Assembly (NCBI GenBank): GCA_002842215.1
Contig: PHCC01000013.1
Span: 62,001-126,000 of the forward strand
DNA: 64,000 bases
Source: Betaproteobacteria bacterium HGW-Betaproteobacteria-9
GTDB taxonomy: Bacteria > Pseudomonadota > Gammaproteobacteria > Burkholderiales > Burkholderiaceae_C
Reading direction: 5' to 3'
The notes below the pieces were generated by a model. That model was given only the letters and a program-made list of their open reading frames with translations. It was not told the origin of the DNA and searched no databases. Below, in pieces: positions 44,451 to 52,637 of this stretch (the first letter of the stretch is position 1; the number at the start of each line of letters is the position of its first letter). The translations under genes were made by a program, and so were the position numbers.

Positions 44451-45527
44451 TCACTGGGATAACTGACCGTCGGCGCCATAGGCCGGCCAGTAGCCTTCCA
44501 GCTTCAGTTCCTTGAGCGCCACCGTCAGGTAGCGGCGGTCGAACCAACTGTCGATCTCGGGCACCGAACGCGTGAGCTTGAGCGCATGGGCATCTTTCGC
44601 GGCCTCCTTGTAACGCGACACAAGGAAGGTATCGAGCAGCGGCGAGAGGCGCACGCGAAGCGGCTGACCTATGAAGTCCTCGCGCCAAACCTTATCCGGG
44701 TACTCGGCCTTGCCCCAGCGTTCGAACAGCTCGGCTCGGTTGGACTCGTTCGAATAACGGTGCGCCACCTTGACCAGGGAGGTGACCACCCGCTGCACTG
44801 CTTCTGGGTGCCTCTCCGCAAACGCATCGCTCACGAGCAATGCGGTCTGACGCGTGTACTTGTAGTTGTCTGCTGCGGCAGACCAGACGATTTTCGCCAG
44901 TCCCTTGTCGCGCAGATCGAATGCGCCCACATAGTCGAAGACCGCATCCACGTCCTTGTTGATTAGCGCGGCCCGGCCGCTGGCCAGGTCCAGGTTGATG
45001 AGCCGCAGGTCGCGCTCCTTGAGGCCGTGCGCTGCCAGCGCCGCGACGGCGGCCAGATGCAGGTTGGTGCCCTTGAACAACGCAACCTTCTTACCCCTGA
45101 GATCTTCGATGCGGCGGATGTCCGAATCAGGCTGCACCGAGAGGTAAAGACCGGTACGTACGCCGCTGCCGGCAACGATCCGTGTCTTCACACCGTTGGC
45201 GCGGTGCACGATGGATGGCAGATCGCCTTGCCAGGCGAAATCGAGCTGCCCGTTGACCAGGGCCTCGTTGACCGCGGGGCCTGCGCCCTTGAAGAAAGTC
45301 CATTTGACCTCGACACCGTCTTTGCGGAAAGCCTCTTCAAAGACGCCGTCGGTGTAGGCCAGTGCCGTAGTGGTTCCTCCGTGGCGAATTGGATTGCTGC
45401 CGACACCGCCGGTGGCCACCCCGATCCGGATGACCTTCAGGGGTTCGGCGATTTGTGCCCGCACGGGGCCAGCGGCTGACAAGGTGAAGGCCAGTGCGAG
45501 TAGGCCCAGTCGTTGACGTGGATTCAT
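44451..45527 (-). CDS. Sulfonate/sulfate-ester ABC transporter binding protein, copy 2
   Basis: A 358-residue periplasmic binding protein with a signal peptide (ending PVRA-Q) and the core KVIRIGVATGG, KWTFFKGAGPAVNEAL and DLPSIVH. It is a clear paralogue of the copy at 40769-41872. It is first in the leftward transport operon, divergent from the dioxygenase gene. Two binding proteins could widen the ligand range to sulfonates and sulfate esters. Confidence 0.92.
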   Translation of the reverse strand: MNPRQRLGLLALAFTLSAAGPVRAQIAEPLKVIRIGVATGGVGSNPIRHGGTTTALAYTDGVFEEAFRKDGVEVKWTFFKGAGPAVNEALVNGQLDFAWQGDLPSIVHRANGVKTRIVAGSGVRTGLYLSVQPDSDIRRIEDLRGKKVALFKGTNLHLAAVAALAAHGLKERDLRLINLDLASGRAALINKDVDAVFDYVGAFDLRDKGLAKIVWSAAADNYKYTRQTALLVSDAFAERHPEAVQRVVTSLVKVAHRYSNESNRAELFERWGKAEYPDKVWREDFIGQPLRVRLSPLLDTFLVSRYKEAAKDAHALKLTRSVPEIDSWFDRRYLTVALKELKLEGYWPAYGADGQLSQ

Positions 45528-45794
45528 GGTTTCTCCGGTTGAATCGGTTGCTGTTGACTGGACGGAATCTACGCACGTTCCCTTGCTCAAGGAACGAATG
45601 AAAACGGATATCCAAACACGCAGATGTTTGCCTCATGAGGTCATCAGCGAATCGAATGATCACCCCGTGTTTGCCGAGCATGGATATACGGAACCATTCG
45701 TATGCGGCGGGCGTTCGGCTCTCTAAAGTGAAAAAAGGGTGGCGCAATGTGTGCCGCACCTGATCTCTTCCAACCACCGATCCAGGAGTCTTTC
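45528..45794. promoter_or_regulatory. Divergent promoter region of transporter and dioxygenase operons
   Basis: A 267-bp gap between divergent sulfur operons. GGAACGAATGAAAAC at 45591-45605 resembles the motif upstream of the second sbp gene (GGAACGAATAAC). A near-symmetric ATACG-gaaccatt-CGTAT lies at 45686-45703. Either could be the site for a CysB/Cbl-type LysR regulator such as the one encoded at 48128-49054. No direct evidence of binding. Confidence 0.45.
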
Positions 45795-46664
45795 ATGTCA
45801 CAACTCAACGACCTGCCCAGCCACTACACCCACTTCAAGGTCGAGCCCTTCACACCCAACATCGGCGCCGTGGTCCACGGCCTCGATTTGCGCCAGCCGC
45901 TTGACGATGGCACACAAGCCGAATTGCGCGATGCGCTGGCCCGCCACGAAGTCATCTTTTTCCGTGACCAGCAGCTCACCCCCGATCAGCAGGTGCGTTT
46001 CACCCGCACCTTTGGCAACGTGGCCGAGGTCAAGGCCTTCTTCCCGCGCCTGGAAAGCCACCCCGAGATCGAGATCGTCGAGAGCACGGCCGAGCGCCGC
46101 TATGCCGCCAACAACTGGCACGCCGACATCACTTGGCGCGAACAGCCGCCGCTGGGCACCAGCCTGTACGCGCAGGTGATTCCGGTCACCGGTGGCGACA
46201 CGATCTGGTCCAGCCTGACCAAGGCCTACGAAAGCCTCGAACCTGCTTTCCAGGGCTACCTCGAAACACTCACTGCTGTTCACACCTGGGAGATCAGCGG
46301 CTGGACCGAGTACCTGCTGCGCAAGGACGCCAGCGGCGAAGAGCTCAAGACCGCGCGCGTCAAATATCCGCCGGTAGAACACCCGGTGGTGCGCGTGCAC
46401 CCGGTCACCGGCAAAAAAATCCTTTACGTCAACTCCACCTTCACCAGCCACATCAAAGGACTCAAGCGCTCGCAGAGCGACGCCCTGCTGACCCAGCTGT
46501 TCGAACTGGCCCGCGTGCCCGAATTCCAGGCGCGCCTGAAGTGGCAAGAGGGCACGCTGGCCGTTTGGGACAACCGCTCCACCCAGCACTACGCCGTGGG
46601 GGACTACTTTCCGCAGCACCGCAAGCTGCACCGCATCACCATCACGACAGACAAAACGTTCTGA
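45795..46664 (+). CDS. TauD/AtsK-like 2-oxoglutarate-dependent dioxygenase
   Basis: It oxidises taurine, alkanesulfonates or alkyl sulfate esters to release sulfite or sulfate. The 289-residue protein has the iron ligands His109 and Asp111 in WHADITW and His265 in STQHYAV, with an Arg nearby (HRKLHR) for 2-oxoglutarate. The start MSQLNDLP follows a good ribosome binding site (AGGAG). Its neighbours (arylsulfatase, Ats-type transporter) favour an AtsK-like role in alkyl sulfate use, but taurine cannot be excluded. Confidence 0.92.
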   Translation: MSQLNDLPSHYTHFKVEPFTPNIGAVVHGLDLRQPLDDGTQAELRDALARHEVIFFRDQQLTPDQQVRFTRTFGNVAEVKAFFPRLESHPEIEIVESTAERRYAANNWHADITWREQPPLGTSLYAQVIPVTGGDTIWSSLTKAYESLEPAFQGYLETLTAVHTWEISGWTEYLLRKDASGEELKTARVKYPPVEHPVVRVHPVTGKKILYVNSTFTSHIKGLKRSQSDALLTQLFELARVPEFQARLKWQEGTLAVWDNRSTQHYAVGDYFPQHRKLHRITITTDKTF

Positions 46665-46689
46665 TCGACGACAACACAAGGAAGACCAC

Positions 46690-48060
46690 ATGACTCAAGG
46701 GCAACTGCAACCCAAACGAAAGCTGCGCCTGGGCGCTTTCATCATGGCCACCGGCCACCACATCGCCGCCTGGCGCCACCCGGGCGCCCAGGCCGATGCG
46801 GGTGTGAATATCGACCACTACATCGCGCTGGCGCAGACCGCCGAGCGCGGCCTGTTTGACCAGGTATTCGTGGCCGACAGTCCTGGCATCTGGCACAAAG
46901 GCGACCAGGAGTCGTTCAGCCGCCAGGGCCGCCTGTCGCACTTCGAGCCGGTCACACTGTGGGCCGCGCTGTCGGCGGTGACAAAACACATCGGCTTCGT
47001 CGCCACGGCATCGACAACCTATGAAGACCCCTATCTGCTGGCGCGCAAGTTCGCTTCACTGGACCACATCAGCAAGGGCCGCGCCGCTTGGAACGTGGTG
47101 ACGACCAGCGCCGAAAGCGTGTACGGCAACTTCGGCCTTGACGCCCACCCGGACCCTGCTACCCGCTACGAACGGGCAACCGAGTTCGTGGAAGTGGTCA
47201 AGGGACTCTGGGACAGCTTCGAAGACGACGCATTCAGCCGAAACAAGACGTCTGGCGTGTACTTCGACCCCGACAAGCTGCACGCGCTCAACCACATCGG
47301 TAAGTTCCTGAAGGTCAAGGGCCCACTGAATATCGAGCGCCCACCGCAGGGCCATCCGGTGATCGTGCAGGCCGGCTCGTCCGAAGACGGCAAGGAACTG
47401 GCCGCCGCCACGGCCGAAGCGATCTTCACCGCCTGGACCAGCCTGGCCGAAGCACAAGCCTTCTACGGCGACGTGAAAGGTCGCATGGCCAAGTACGGCC
47501 GTGGCCCCGAGCAGCTGGTGGTCATGCCTGGCATCTCTCCAGTGATCGGCCGCACAGAAGAGGAAGCTCAGGCCAAGTGGGCCGAGTTGCAGGCGCTGAT
47601 CCACCCCTCGGTGGGTCTGGCCACGCTGGCGCCGTTCTGGCCCGGTGAAGACCTGAGCAAGTGGGAGCTGGACGCCCGCCCGCCCTACATCCCCGAATCG
47701 CCCAAGGGCATCAACAGCCGGGCGCACGTGGTGCTCGAACTCGCGCGGCGCGAGAAGTACACCGTGCGCCAGCTCTACGAGTACCTGGCCGGCGCGCGCG
47801 GGCATTGGGTCGTCGTCGGCACACCGGTGCAGATCGCCGACCGCATGCAGGAATGGTTCGAGAATGGTGCGGCCGACGGCTTTAACGTGATGCCGCCGGT
47901 GCTGCCGGAATCGCTGGACGATTTCGTGGAACTGGTGGTGCCCGAGCTGCAGAAACGCGGCCTGTTCCGCACCGTCTACGAGGGCACGACGCTGCGAGAG
48001 AACCTGGGCCTGGAGCGGCCGGTGAACCGCTACGCCGAGCCGCAGGCCAAGGCCGCCTGA
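46690..48060 (+). CDS. NtaA/SnaA/DszA-family flavin-dependent monooxygenase
   Basis: A 456-residue reduced-flavin monooxygenase of the luciferase-like superfamily. LRLGAFIMATGHHIAAWRHP and VFVADSPGIW near the N-terminus are typical of the NtaA/DszA/DmoA group. It needs reduced FMN, which the SsuE-type reductase at 49587-50183 can supply. In this setting it likely opens C-S bonds of sulfones or sulfonates. It lies 25 bp after the dioxygenase gene, in one operon. Confidence 0.9.
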   Translation: MTQGQLQPKRKLRLGAFIMATGHHIAAWRHPGAQADAGVNIDHYIALAQTAERGLFDQVFVADSPGIWHKGDQESFSRQGRLSHFEPVTLWAALSAVTKHIGFVATASTTYEDPYLLARKFASLDHISKGRAAWNVVTTSAESVYGNFGLDAHPDPATRYERATEFVEVVKGLWDSFEDDAFSRNKTSGVYFDPDKLHALNHIGKFLKVKGPLNIERPPQGHPVIVQAGSSEDGKELAAATAEAIFTAWTSLAEAQAFYGDVKGRMAKYGRGPEQLVVMPGISPVIGRTEEEAQAKWAELQALIHPSVGLATLAPFWPGEDLSKWELDARPPYIPESPKGINSRAHVVLELARREKYTVRQLYEYLAGARGHWVVVGTPVQIADRMQEWFENGAADGFNVMPPVLPESLDDFVELVVPELQKRGLFRTVYEGTTLRENLGLERPVNRYAEPQAKAA

Positions 48061-48082
48061 AAAGGTGTGAAGTGGCGTTGAT

Positions 48083-48114
48083 GCGGGGCTGAACCATGGC
48101 CCCGCTATTTCTTT
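48083..48114. terminator. Terminator between convergent monooxygenase and regulator genes
   Basis: A 7-bp stem GCGGGGC/GCCCCGC with a 9-base loop followed on the plus strand by TATTTCTTT. It lies 22 bp after the monooxygenase stop, as expected for a Rho-independent terminator. Confidence 0.75.
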
Positions 48115-48127
48115 AGCACCGCCCAGC

Positions 48128-49054
48128 TCAGGCGGCTTCCTGGGCCTGCATCACCGCCTCGCGGTTGAGCGTCGGAACAAAGCTCTCGATGAATCCGTAG
48201 GCAAAGCCGGGCAGCCAGTGGTTGCGCCGCAGGCCCAGACGCGTGAGGTTGATGCGGAACAAGTGACCAGCATCAATGGCGCGCAGGTGGCTATCGCGCT
48301 CCTCGTCCATAGCGATGGCAGCCACAATGCCCACGCCCATCTCCAGCTCTACGTAGGTCTTGATCACGTCCGCGTCCATGGCTGTGAGCACCACATCCGG
48401 CTGCAGGCCGGCCTTCGCAAATGCGTCGTCGATATGCGAGCGGCCGGTATATCCCACCTCGTAGGTGATGATCGGGTAGTCGATCAGATCAAGCAGCGTG
48501 ACTTGTTGGGGCAGCGACAGCAACGGGTGACCGGGCGGTACCACGATGCTGTGGCTCCAGCGGTAACACGGCAGCGTAACCAACTGCTCATAGCTGGCCA
48601 GCGCTTCGGTGGCCACGCCGATGTCGGCATCGCCAGCCAGCAGCATTTCGGCCACCTGCTTGGGCGATCCCTGATGCAGGTGCAGTGTGACGCGCGGGTA
48701 ACGCTTGCGGAAATCGCGCACCACATGGGGCAGTGCATACCGCGCCTGCGAGTGGGTAGCGGCGATGGACAGGCGGCCTTCTTCGCGGCCCTGGAGTTCC
48801 TGCCCGGCGCGTCGCAGGCTCTCGGCGTCCAGCAGCACACGCTGGATGATGGGCATGAGCGCCTGGCCGGCCGATGTGAGCCCCAACAGGCGCTTGCCAG
48901 AGCGCACGAACAGCTCCACACCCAGCTCTTCTTCCAGCTCTCGCACCTGGCGGCTCACGCCTGGCTGAGAAGTGTGCAAGGCCAGGGCCACTTCGGTCAG
49001 GTTGAAATGGCAACGCTCGGCCTCCCGGACCGAGCGCAGTTGTTGGAAGTTCAT
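48128..49054 (-). CDS. CysB/Cbl-family LysR-type regulator
   Basis: A 308-residue LysR-type regulator. The N-terminal helix-turn-helix has VALALHTSQPGVSRQVRELE, and the residues after it match CysB/Cbl/SsuR, the regulators of sulfur starvation genes in enterics and Burkholderia. The C-terminal ligand domain would bind O-acetylserine, sulfate or adenylylsulfate in relatives. It probably controls the divergent and neighbouring sulfur operons. It is first upstream of nothing on its strand apart from a 75-bp gap to the ssuF-like gene. Confidence 0.92.
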   Translation of the reverse strand: MNFQQLRSVREAERCHFNLTEVALALHTSQPGVSRQVRELEEELGVELFVRSGKRLLGLTSAGQALMPIIQRVLLDAESLRRAGQELQGREEGRLSIAATHSQARYALPHVVRDFRKRYPRVTLHLHQGSPKQVAEMLLAGDADIGVATEALASYEQLVTLPCYRWSHSIVVPPGHPLLSLPQQVTLLDLIDYPIITYEVGYTGRSHIDDAFAKAGLQPDVVLTAMDADVIKTYVELEMGVGIVAAIAMDEERDSHLRAIDAGHLFRINLTRLGLRRNHWLPGFAYGFIESFVPTLNREAVMQAQEAA

Positions 49055-49135
49055 GGTGCTGGTTGTTCTTTGAATAGTGAAAAAGCGACACCGGCACTCG
49101 AGGCCTCGGTGTCGCCGACGAAGCAGAACGCGCTG

Positions 49136-49351
49136 TCAAAGCTTGGCGATAGAAACCTCGGTGGACTTGACCAGCGCCACAACGTCGGACCCTACGCTGA
49201 GCTCGAGCGCGTCGACTGAGCGGGTGGTGATGACCGAGGTCACGATGCCCCAAGGCGTCTCGACGTCGATTTCGGAGACGACATCGCCGCGGATGATTTC
49301 GCGCACCTTGCCTTTGAACTGGTTGCGCACGTTGATGGCTTGAATGGACAT
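49136..49351 (-). CDS. Mop/TOBE-domain molybdopterin-type binding protein (SsuF-like)
   Basis: A 71-residue protein consisting of one Mop domain. The motif SIQAINVRNQFKGKVREI and later TTRSVDALELSVGSDVVAL are typical of Mop proteins that bind molybdate or similar oxyanions. In Pseudomonas putida the ssu operon ends with ssuF, a 71-residue protein of this type needed for sulfonate use. The present gene lies 67 bp after the small membrane protein gene on the same strand as ssuE, supporting an ssuF identity. Confidence 0.88.
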   Translation of the reverse strand: MSIQAINVRNQFKGKVREIIRGDVVSEIDVETPWGIVTSVITTRSVDALELSVGSDVVALVKSTEVSIAKL

Positions 49352-49418
49352 GGGAAACTCCTATGAAAGGTGTGAGGAAATTGAAGGGAATTGAAAAAGC
49401 AAGAAACCGTGAATGGAT

Positions 49419-49580
49419 TCAGCCGCGCCCGAACAGGAAGTACAGCCCCAACGCCACCAGAAGGACCATCACCACCAGGTTGACCGCGTGTTCGGCAGTC
49501 GTCATACCCTGACTCGGTTCAGTCGAATGGAAGTGGTCCTGCTGTTCAGGCTGCGGGCGAGGGTGGTCGCGGGGGCTCAT
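49419..49580 (-). CDS. 53-aa membrane protein between ssuE and ssuF-like gene
   Basis: A short protein with a polar, His/Pro/Gln-rich N-terminus (MSPRDHPRPQPEQQDHFH) and one transmembrane helix near the C-terminus (VVMVLLVALGLYFLF). The ATG lies six bases after the ssuE stop, suggesting coupled translation. It is too short for most gene callers. I do not know a named family. The Ssu context suggests a role tied to sulfonate use or metal/oxyanion handling. Confidence 0.55.
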   Translation of the reverse strand: MSPRDHPRPQPEQQDHFHSTEPSQGMTTAEHAVNLVVMVLLVALGLYFLFGRG

Positions 49581-49586
49581 GGTGGA

Positions 49587-50183
49587 TCACACGCTGTATT
49601 GCGTCTGCACAAACGGCACAGAGGCGAACTCCGGGGAAACAGGCCAGCGCAGGCCTTCGTGCAACAGGCTGGATACGGCGTCGTCAAGCCGGGCATGGAT
49701 CTCTTCAATGGGCCGATACGCGCCGTCCGCATCCTTGGGAAGCTGACCGTCTGAGGCGTACACCCCTGGCAGGATGTGCTTGGCCCCGAGCGACTGAAGC
49801 ACCGGACGCAGCGCGTAGTCCAAGGCCAACATGTGGTGCGGACTGCCTCCGGTTGCAATGGGTAGCACCACCTTGCCTTTAAGAGCTGTCTGCGGCAGCA
49901 GATCCAGAAAGACCTTCAAAACGCCACTGTAGGCGGCCTTGTAAACGGGCGTGGCCACCACCAGGGCACGTGCATTGGCAACCCGCTCGATCGAAGCAAT
50001 CACGCTGGGATGGCCCCAGTCGGCCAGCAACAGCGCCTGTGGCGAGAGATCGCGGATACGCAGCCAGTCGACCTTCAGGCGACGACCATCGACCTTTTCG
50101 TGCAGGCGGGCAGCCACCTCGTTCAACAAAGTGGACGAGCGCGACTGCTCCGAAGGGCTGCCGGCGATCAGTAAAACAGACAT
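49587..50183 (-). CDS. ssuE: NADPH-dependent FMN reductase SsuE
   Basis: It supplies reduced FMN for sulfonate or sulfone monooxygenases. The 198-residue flavodoxin-like protein has LLIAGSPSEQSRSS for FMN phosphate binding and TPVYKAAYSGVLK, both characteristic of SsuE. The start is MSVLLIAG, the residue count then matching the family. It stands downstream of the second sbp gene and before the small membrane and ssuF-like genes. The partner may be the monooxygenase at 46690-48060. Confidence 0.93.
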   Translation of the reverse strand: MSVLLIAGSPSEQSRSSTLLNEVAARLHEKVDGRRLKVDWLRIRDLSPQALLLADWGHPSVIASIERVANARALVVATPVYKAAYSGVLKVFLDLLPQTALKGKVVLPIATGGSPHHMLALDYALRPVLQSLGAKHILPGVYASDGQLPKDADGAYRPIEEIHARLDDAVSSLLHEGLRWPVSPEFASVPFVQTQYSV

Positions 50184-50229
50184 GGAAAATGGCCCCCCAG
50201 ACAGTGTGTGACAGTGGTTGCTGAAACTG

Positions 50230-51243
50230 TCATTTCTTGGTGTAAATCTGGTCGAACGAGGCGCCGTCGGCAAAGTGTTGCTTGGCGGCTTGTGCCCAGC
50301 CACCAAAGGCCTCGTCGATCGTGAAGAGGTTCAGCTTGGGAAACTGCTGGGCGTACTTGGCCTGGGCTTTGGCAGATGTCGGGCGATAAAAATGCTTGCC
50401 TGCCAGATCCTGCGCTTCGTCGCTGTACAGGTATTCGAGGTAGGCTTGTGCGACGACCCGTGTGCCCTTTTTGTCCACGTTCTTGTCCACGACGGTGACT
50501 GCAGGTTGAGCCAGGATGCTGATAGACGGCACCACGATCTCAATGGCGTCCCCAAACTCTTTCTTCAGCAGATACGCCTCGTTCTCCCAGGAGATGAACA
50601 CGTCGCCCTGATTGCGTTGCGAAAACGTGATAGAAGACCCGCGTGCGCCGGTGTCGAGCACCGGCACGTTGGCGTAGAGCTTGCCCACAAACACCTTGGC
50701 CTTGTCGTCACTGCCATACCTGCGCTTGGCGAACTCCCATGCCGCCAGGTAGTTCCAGCGCGCGCCACCCGAGGTCTTGGGATTGGGGGTGATCACCGAC
50801 ACGCCTGACTTGACCAGATCGTCCCAATCCTTGATGCCTTTGGGATTGCCCTTGCGCACCACCAATACGATGGTCGATGTGTACGGCGACGAGGCCAGAG
50901 GGAGGCGTTTTTGCCAGTCTTTGGGAATCAGCTGGGCCTTTTCAGACAGCGCATCCGTGTCGCCGGCGAGCGCCAATGTGGCGACATCGGCATCCAGGCC
51001 ATCGATGATGGAACGGGTCTGCTTGCCCGAACCCCCGTGGCTTTGTTTGACGGTCACTTCCTGACCAGTCGTGGTCTTCCAGTGTTTGGTGAACGCGGCG
51101 TTGAAATCGACGTAGAACTCGCGCGTCGGGTCGTAGCTTACGTTGAGCAGGGTGACGGGCGCAGACTGGGCAAAGGACGGAAATGCGGCTGCGGCGAAGG
51201 CAGCGGCGACCAGGGTGGTGGTGAAAGTGCGGCGGGTATTCAT
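50230..51243 (-). CDS. sbp: Sulfate-binding periplasmic protein, second copy
   Basis: A 337-residue sulfate-binding protein, paralogous to the one at 36055-37050. It has a signal peptide ending PSFA-Q and [29 protein letters not shown], and [18 protein letters not shown]. No second CysTWA set is nearby, so it likely shares the transporter encoded at 33-36 kb. It is the first gene of the ssuE operon. Confidence 0.95.
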   Translation of the reverse strand: MNTRRTFTTTLVAAAFAAAAFPSFAQSAPVTLLNVSYDPTREFYVDFNAAFTKHWKTTTGQEVTVKQSHGGSGKQTRSIIDGLDADVATLALAGDTDALSEKAQLIPKDWQKRLPLASSPYTSTIVLVVRKGNPKGIKDWDDLVKSGVSVITPNPKTSGGARWNYLAAWEFAKRRYGSDDKAKVFVGKLYANVPVLDTGARGSSITFSQRNQGDVFISWENEAYLLKKEFGDAIEIVVPSISILAQPAVTVVDKNVDKKGTRVVAQAYLEYLYSDEAQDLAGKHFYRPTSAKAQAKYAQQFPKLNLFTIDEAFGGWAQAAKQHFADGASFDQIYTKK

Positions 51244-51913
51244 AGGTTTTCTCCGTGGATCAGGTGACAACGGAGGCCATCATGAAACGCCATGCAAAAA
51301 ACTGGAACGAATAACTTCTCAGTTGCATATAAGAAAAGCAACTAAGAAGACCCGCTTGCACTGTTTGTCCGAGGATATGTCGCCTATCGGAACTGATCGG
51401 CTTGGATAGTTAAATCGGTTGCCGCCATTTAGTCGAAATAGCAAGTTCATTCTTCACATGAACAGCCGTTCCGTTCCGCCAGCCTAGCCTAGGCCACCTC
51501 GGTCGAGCGACCGGTCTGGGTGGTTGAGCTGCCGTCTGTTGTTTGGTTCGGTGAATGGCCGGTTGCAGCAACTCACGGTAGCTCAGGTATCAAATCCGGA
51601 TGACTGCACCCAGCCTGAACTGACTTTGGCCGTGCTTTCAGGGCGGTCAGCAAGACAGGGATGGCGGTAGTTTGACTGTTTGCTGTGTCTATCTTTCGAG
51701 GTGCGACGTGGCCACTTGGACGACTCCCCAAGCCACAAACACCTCTTGAGCACGCGTCAGCTCCAGCCTTGGCATTGACCCAGCCGGTTTTGATTTCGCC
51801 TGACGCATGAACCTTACGGGCATTGGCCGATGCGGAAGCCCATGACAGCCAACCTAAAAGGCCAGCTGCTCAGGTGGTTGGTCTTTTCTCCCCTGGCACG
51901 TTTGTCAACCCAT
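51244..51913. promoter_or_regulatory. Gene-free junction with promoter of the second sbp gene
   Basis: The left part holds the sbp promoter region, with GGAACGAATAAC at 51304-51315, the clearest copy of the motif common to sulfur units. From about 51420 to 51900 I see no gene or insertion sequence. Several stretches look like decayed coding or intergenic DNA. This marks the right junction of the sulfur cargo with the ICE backbone, followed by the 39-bp motif at 51914. Confidence 0.5.
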
Positions 51914-51952
51914 GTCAACGCGAAACCTGCCCGCGAAATGGCAGGTTTCCGG
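51914..51952 (+). promoter_or_regulatory. 39-bp motif, copy B, upstream of the second transfer-like operon
   Basis: It matches copy A (8211-8249) at 35 of 39 positions, including the whole AACCTGCC/GGCAGGTT palindrome. The differences are two bases just after GTCAA, one in the loop and one near the end. It precedes the plus-strand operon by 159 bp. Confidence 0.65.
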
Positions 51953-52111
51953 ATGCCTTACCTGCGGGTTCTCGATAGATTTACACATCTCAAGAGTAAT
52001 TCGAAAAGATGAATTCGAGCGCAGAGGGCCAGTTCGACGTATTGGTATGGCTTACAGCCGGTTGCCCTGATGGATGCGGCGAATGACCACGAAAACCAAG
52101 GACAGATCACG

Positions 52112-52603
52112 ATGACCTCGCTACCGCCAGCCGCACACGCCGCTGCGATTCAGGATGACGACCGACCGCTTCTAGCAGGCAGCACACAGGAGCGCCGCGA
52201 GCTGTGGAATTCGTCGGAGGGACAGGTGGCCAATGCCCACATCTATTTGCTGGCTATCTTGACTTGTTGGCTTGTGTTGCCCGTGTTTTACGCCTTCTAC
52301 CGCTACCTCAGAACAGCCAGTCACCGCTACATCTTGACCGACCAGCGCCTGGTCGAGGAAAGCGGCATCTTTGTAAAGAACGTCGAGTCGGTCGAGCTGT
52401 ACAGGGTGAAAGACCTGTCCGTCAGCGGAACCCTGGCCCAAACGATTTTCGGACGCGGCCGCGTGATCGTTCAAAGCACCGATACCACCTCCCCCACTCT
52501 CGTAATTAATGCGGTACCCGACGCGATTGCTGTGTCGCACTTGATGCGTGAGACCGTGGAGCGTTGCCGTGCTGCGCGCGGTGTTCGGTCATTTGATTTT
52601 TGA
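52112..52603 (+). CDS. PH-domain (bPH2/DUF304-like) membrane protein
   Basis: A 163-residue protein with one hydrophobic hairpin (HIYLLAILTCWLVLPVFYAF) followed by a bacterial PH-like domain (YILTDQRLVEESGIFVKNVE, VELYRVKDLSV). The ATG at 52112 is chosen, with AAGGA ten bases upstream, and the earlier ATG at 52070 is an alternative. It is first in a five-gene operon of envelope proteins that follows the 39-bp motif. Function unknown. Confidence 0.8.
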   Translation: MTSLPPAAHAAAIQDDDRPLLAGSTQERRELWNSSEGQVANAHIYLLAILTCWLVLPVFYAFYRYLRTASHRYILTDQRLVEESGIFVKNVESVELYRVKDLSVSGTLAQTIFGRGRVIVQSTDTTSPTLVINAVPDAIAVSHLMRETVERCRAARGVRSFDF

Positions 52604-52637
52604 CTGCTGTCACAAGACCATTCAACAAGGAACCTAC

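Noticed and set aside
51420-51900. Possible insertion-sequence remnant at the right cargo junction
   Set aside because: No terminal repeats, transposase motifs or recognisable similarity could be seen by eye.
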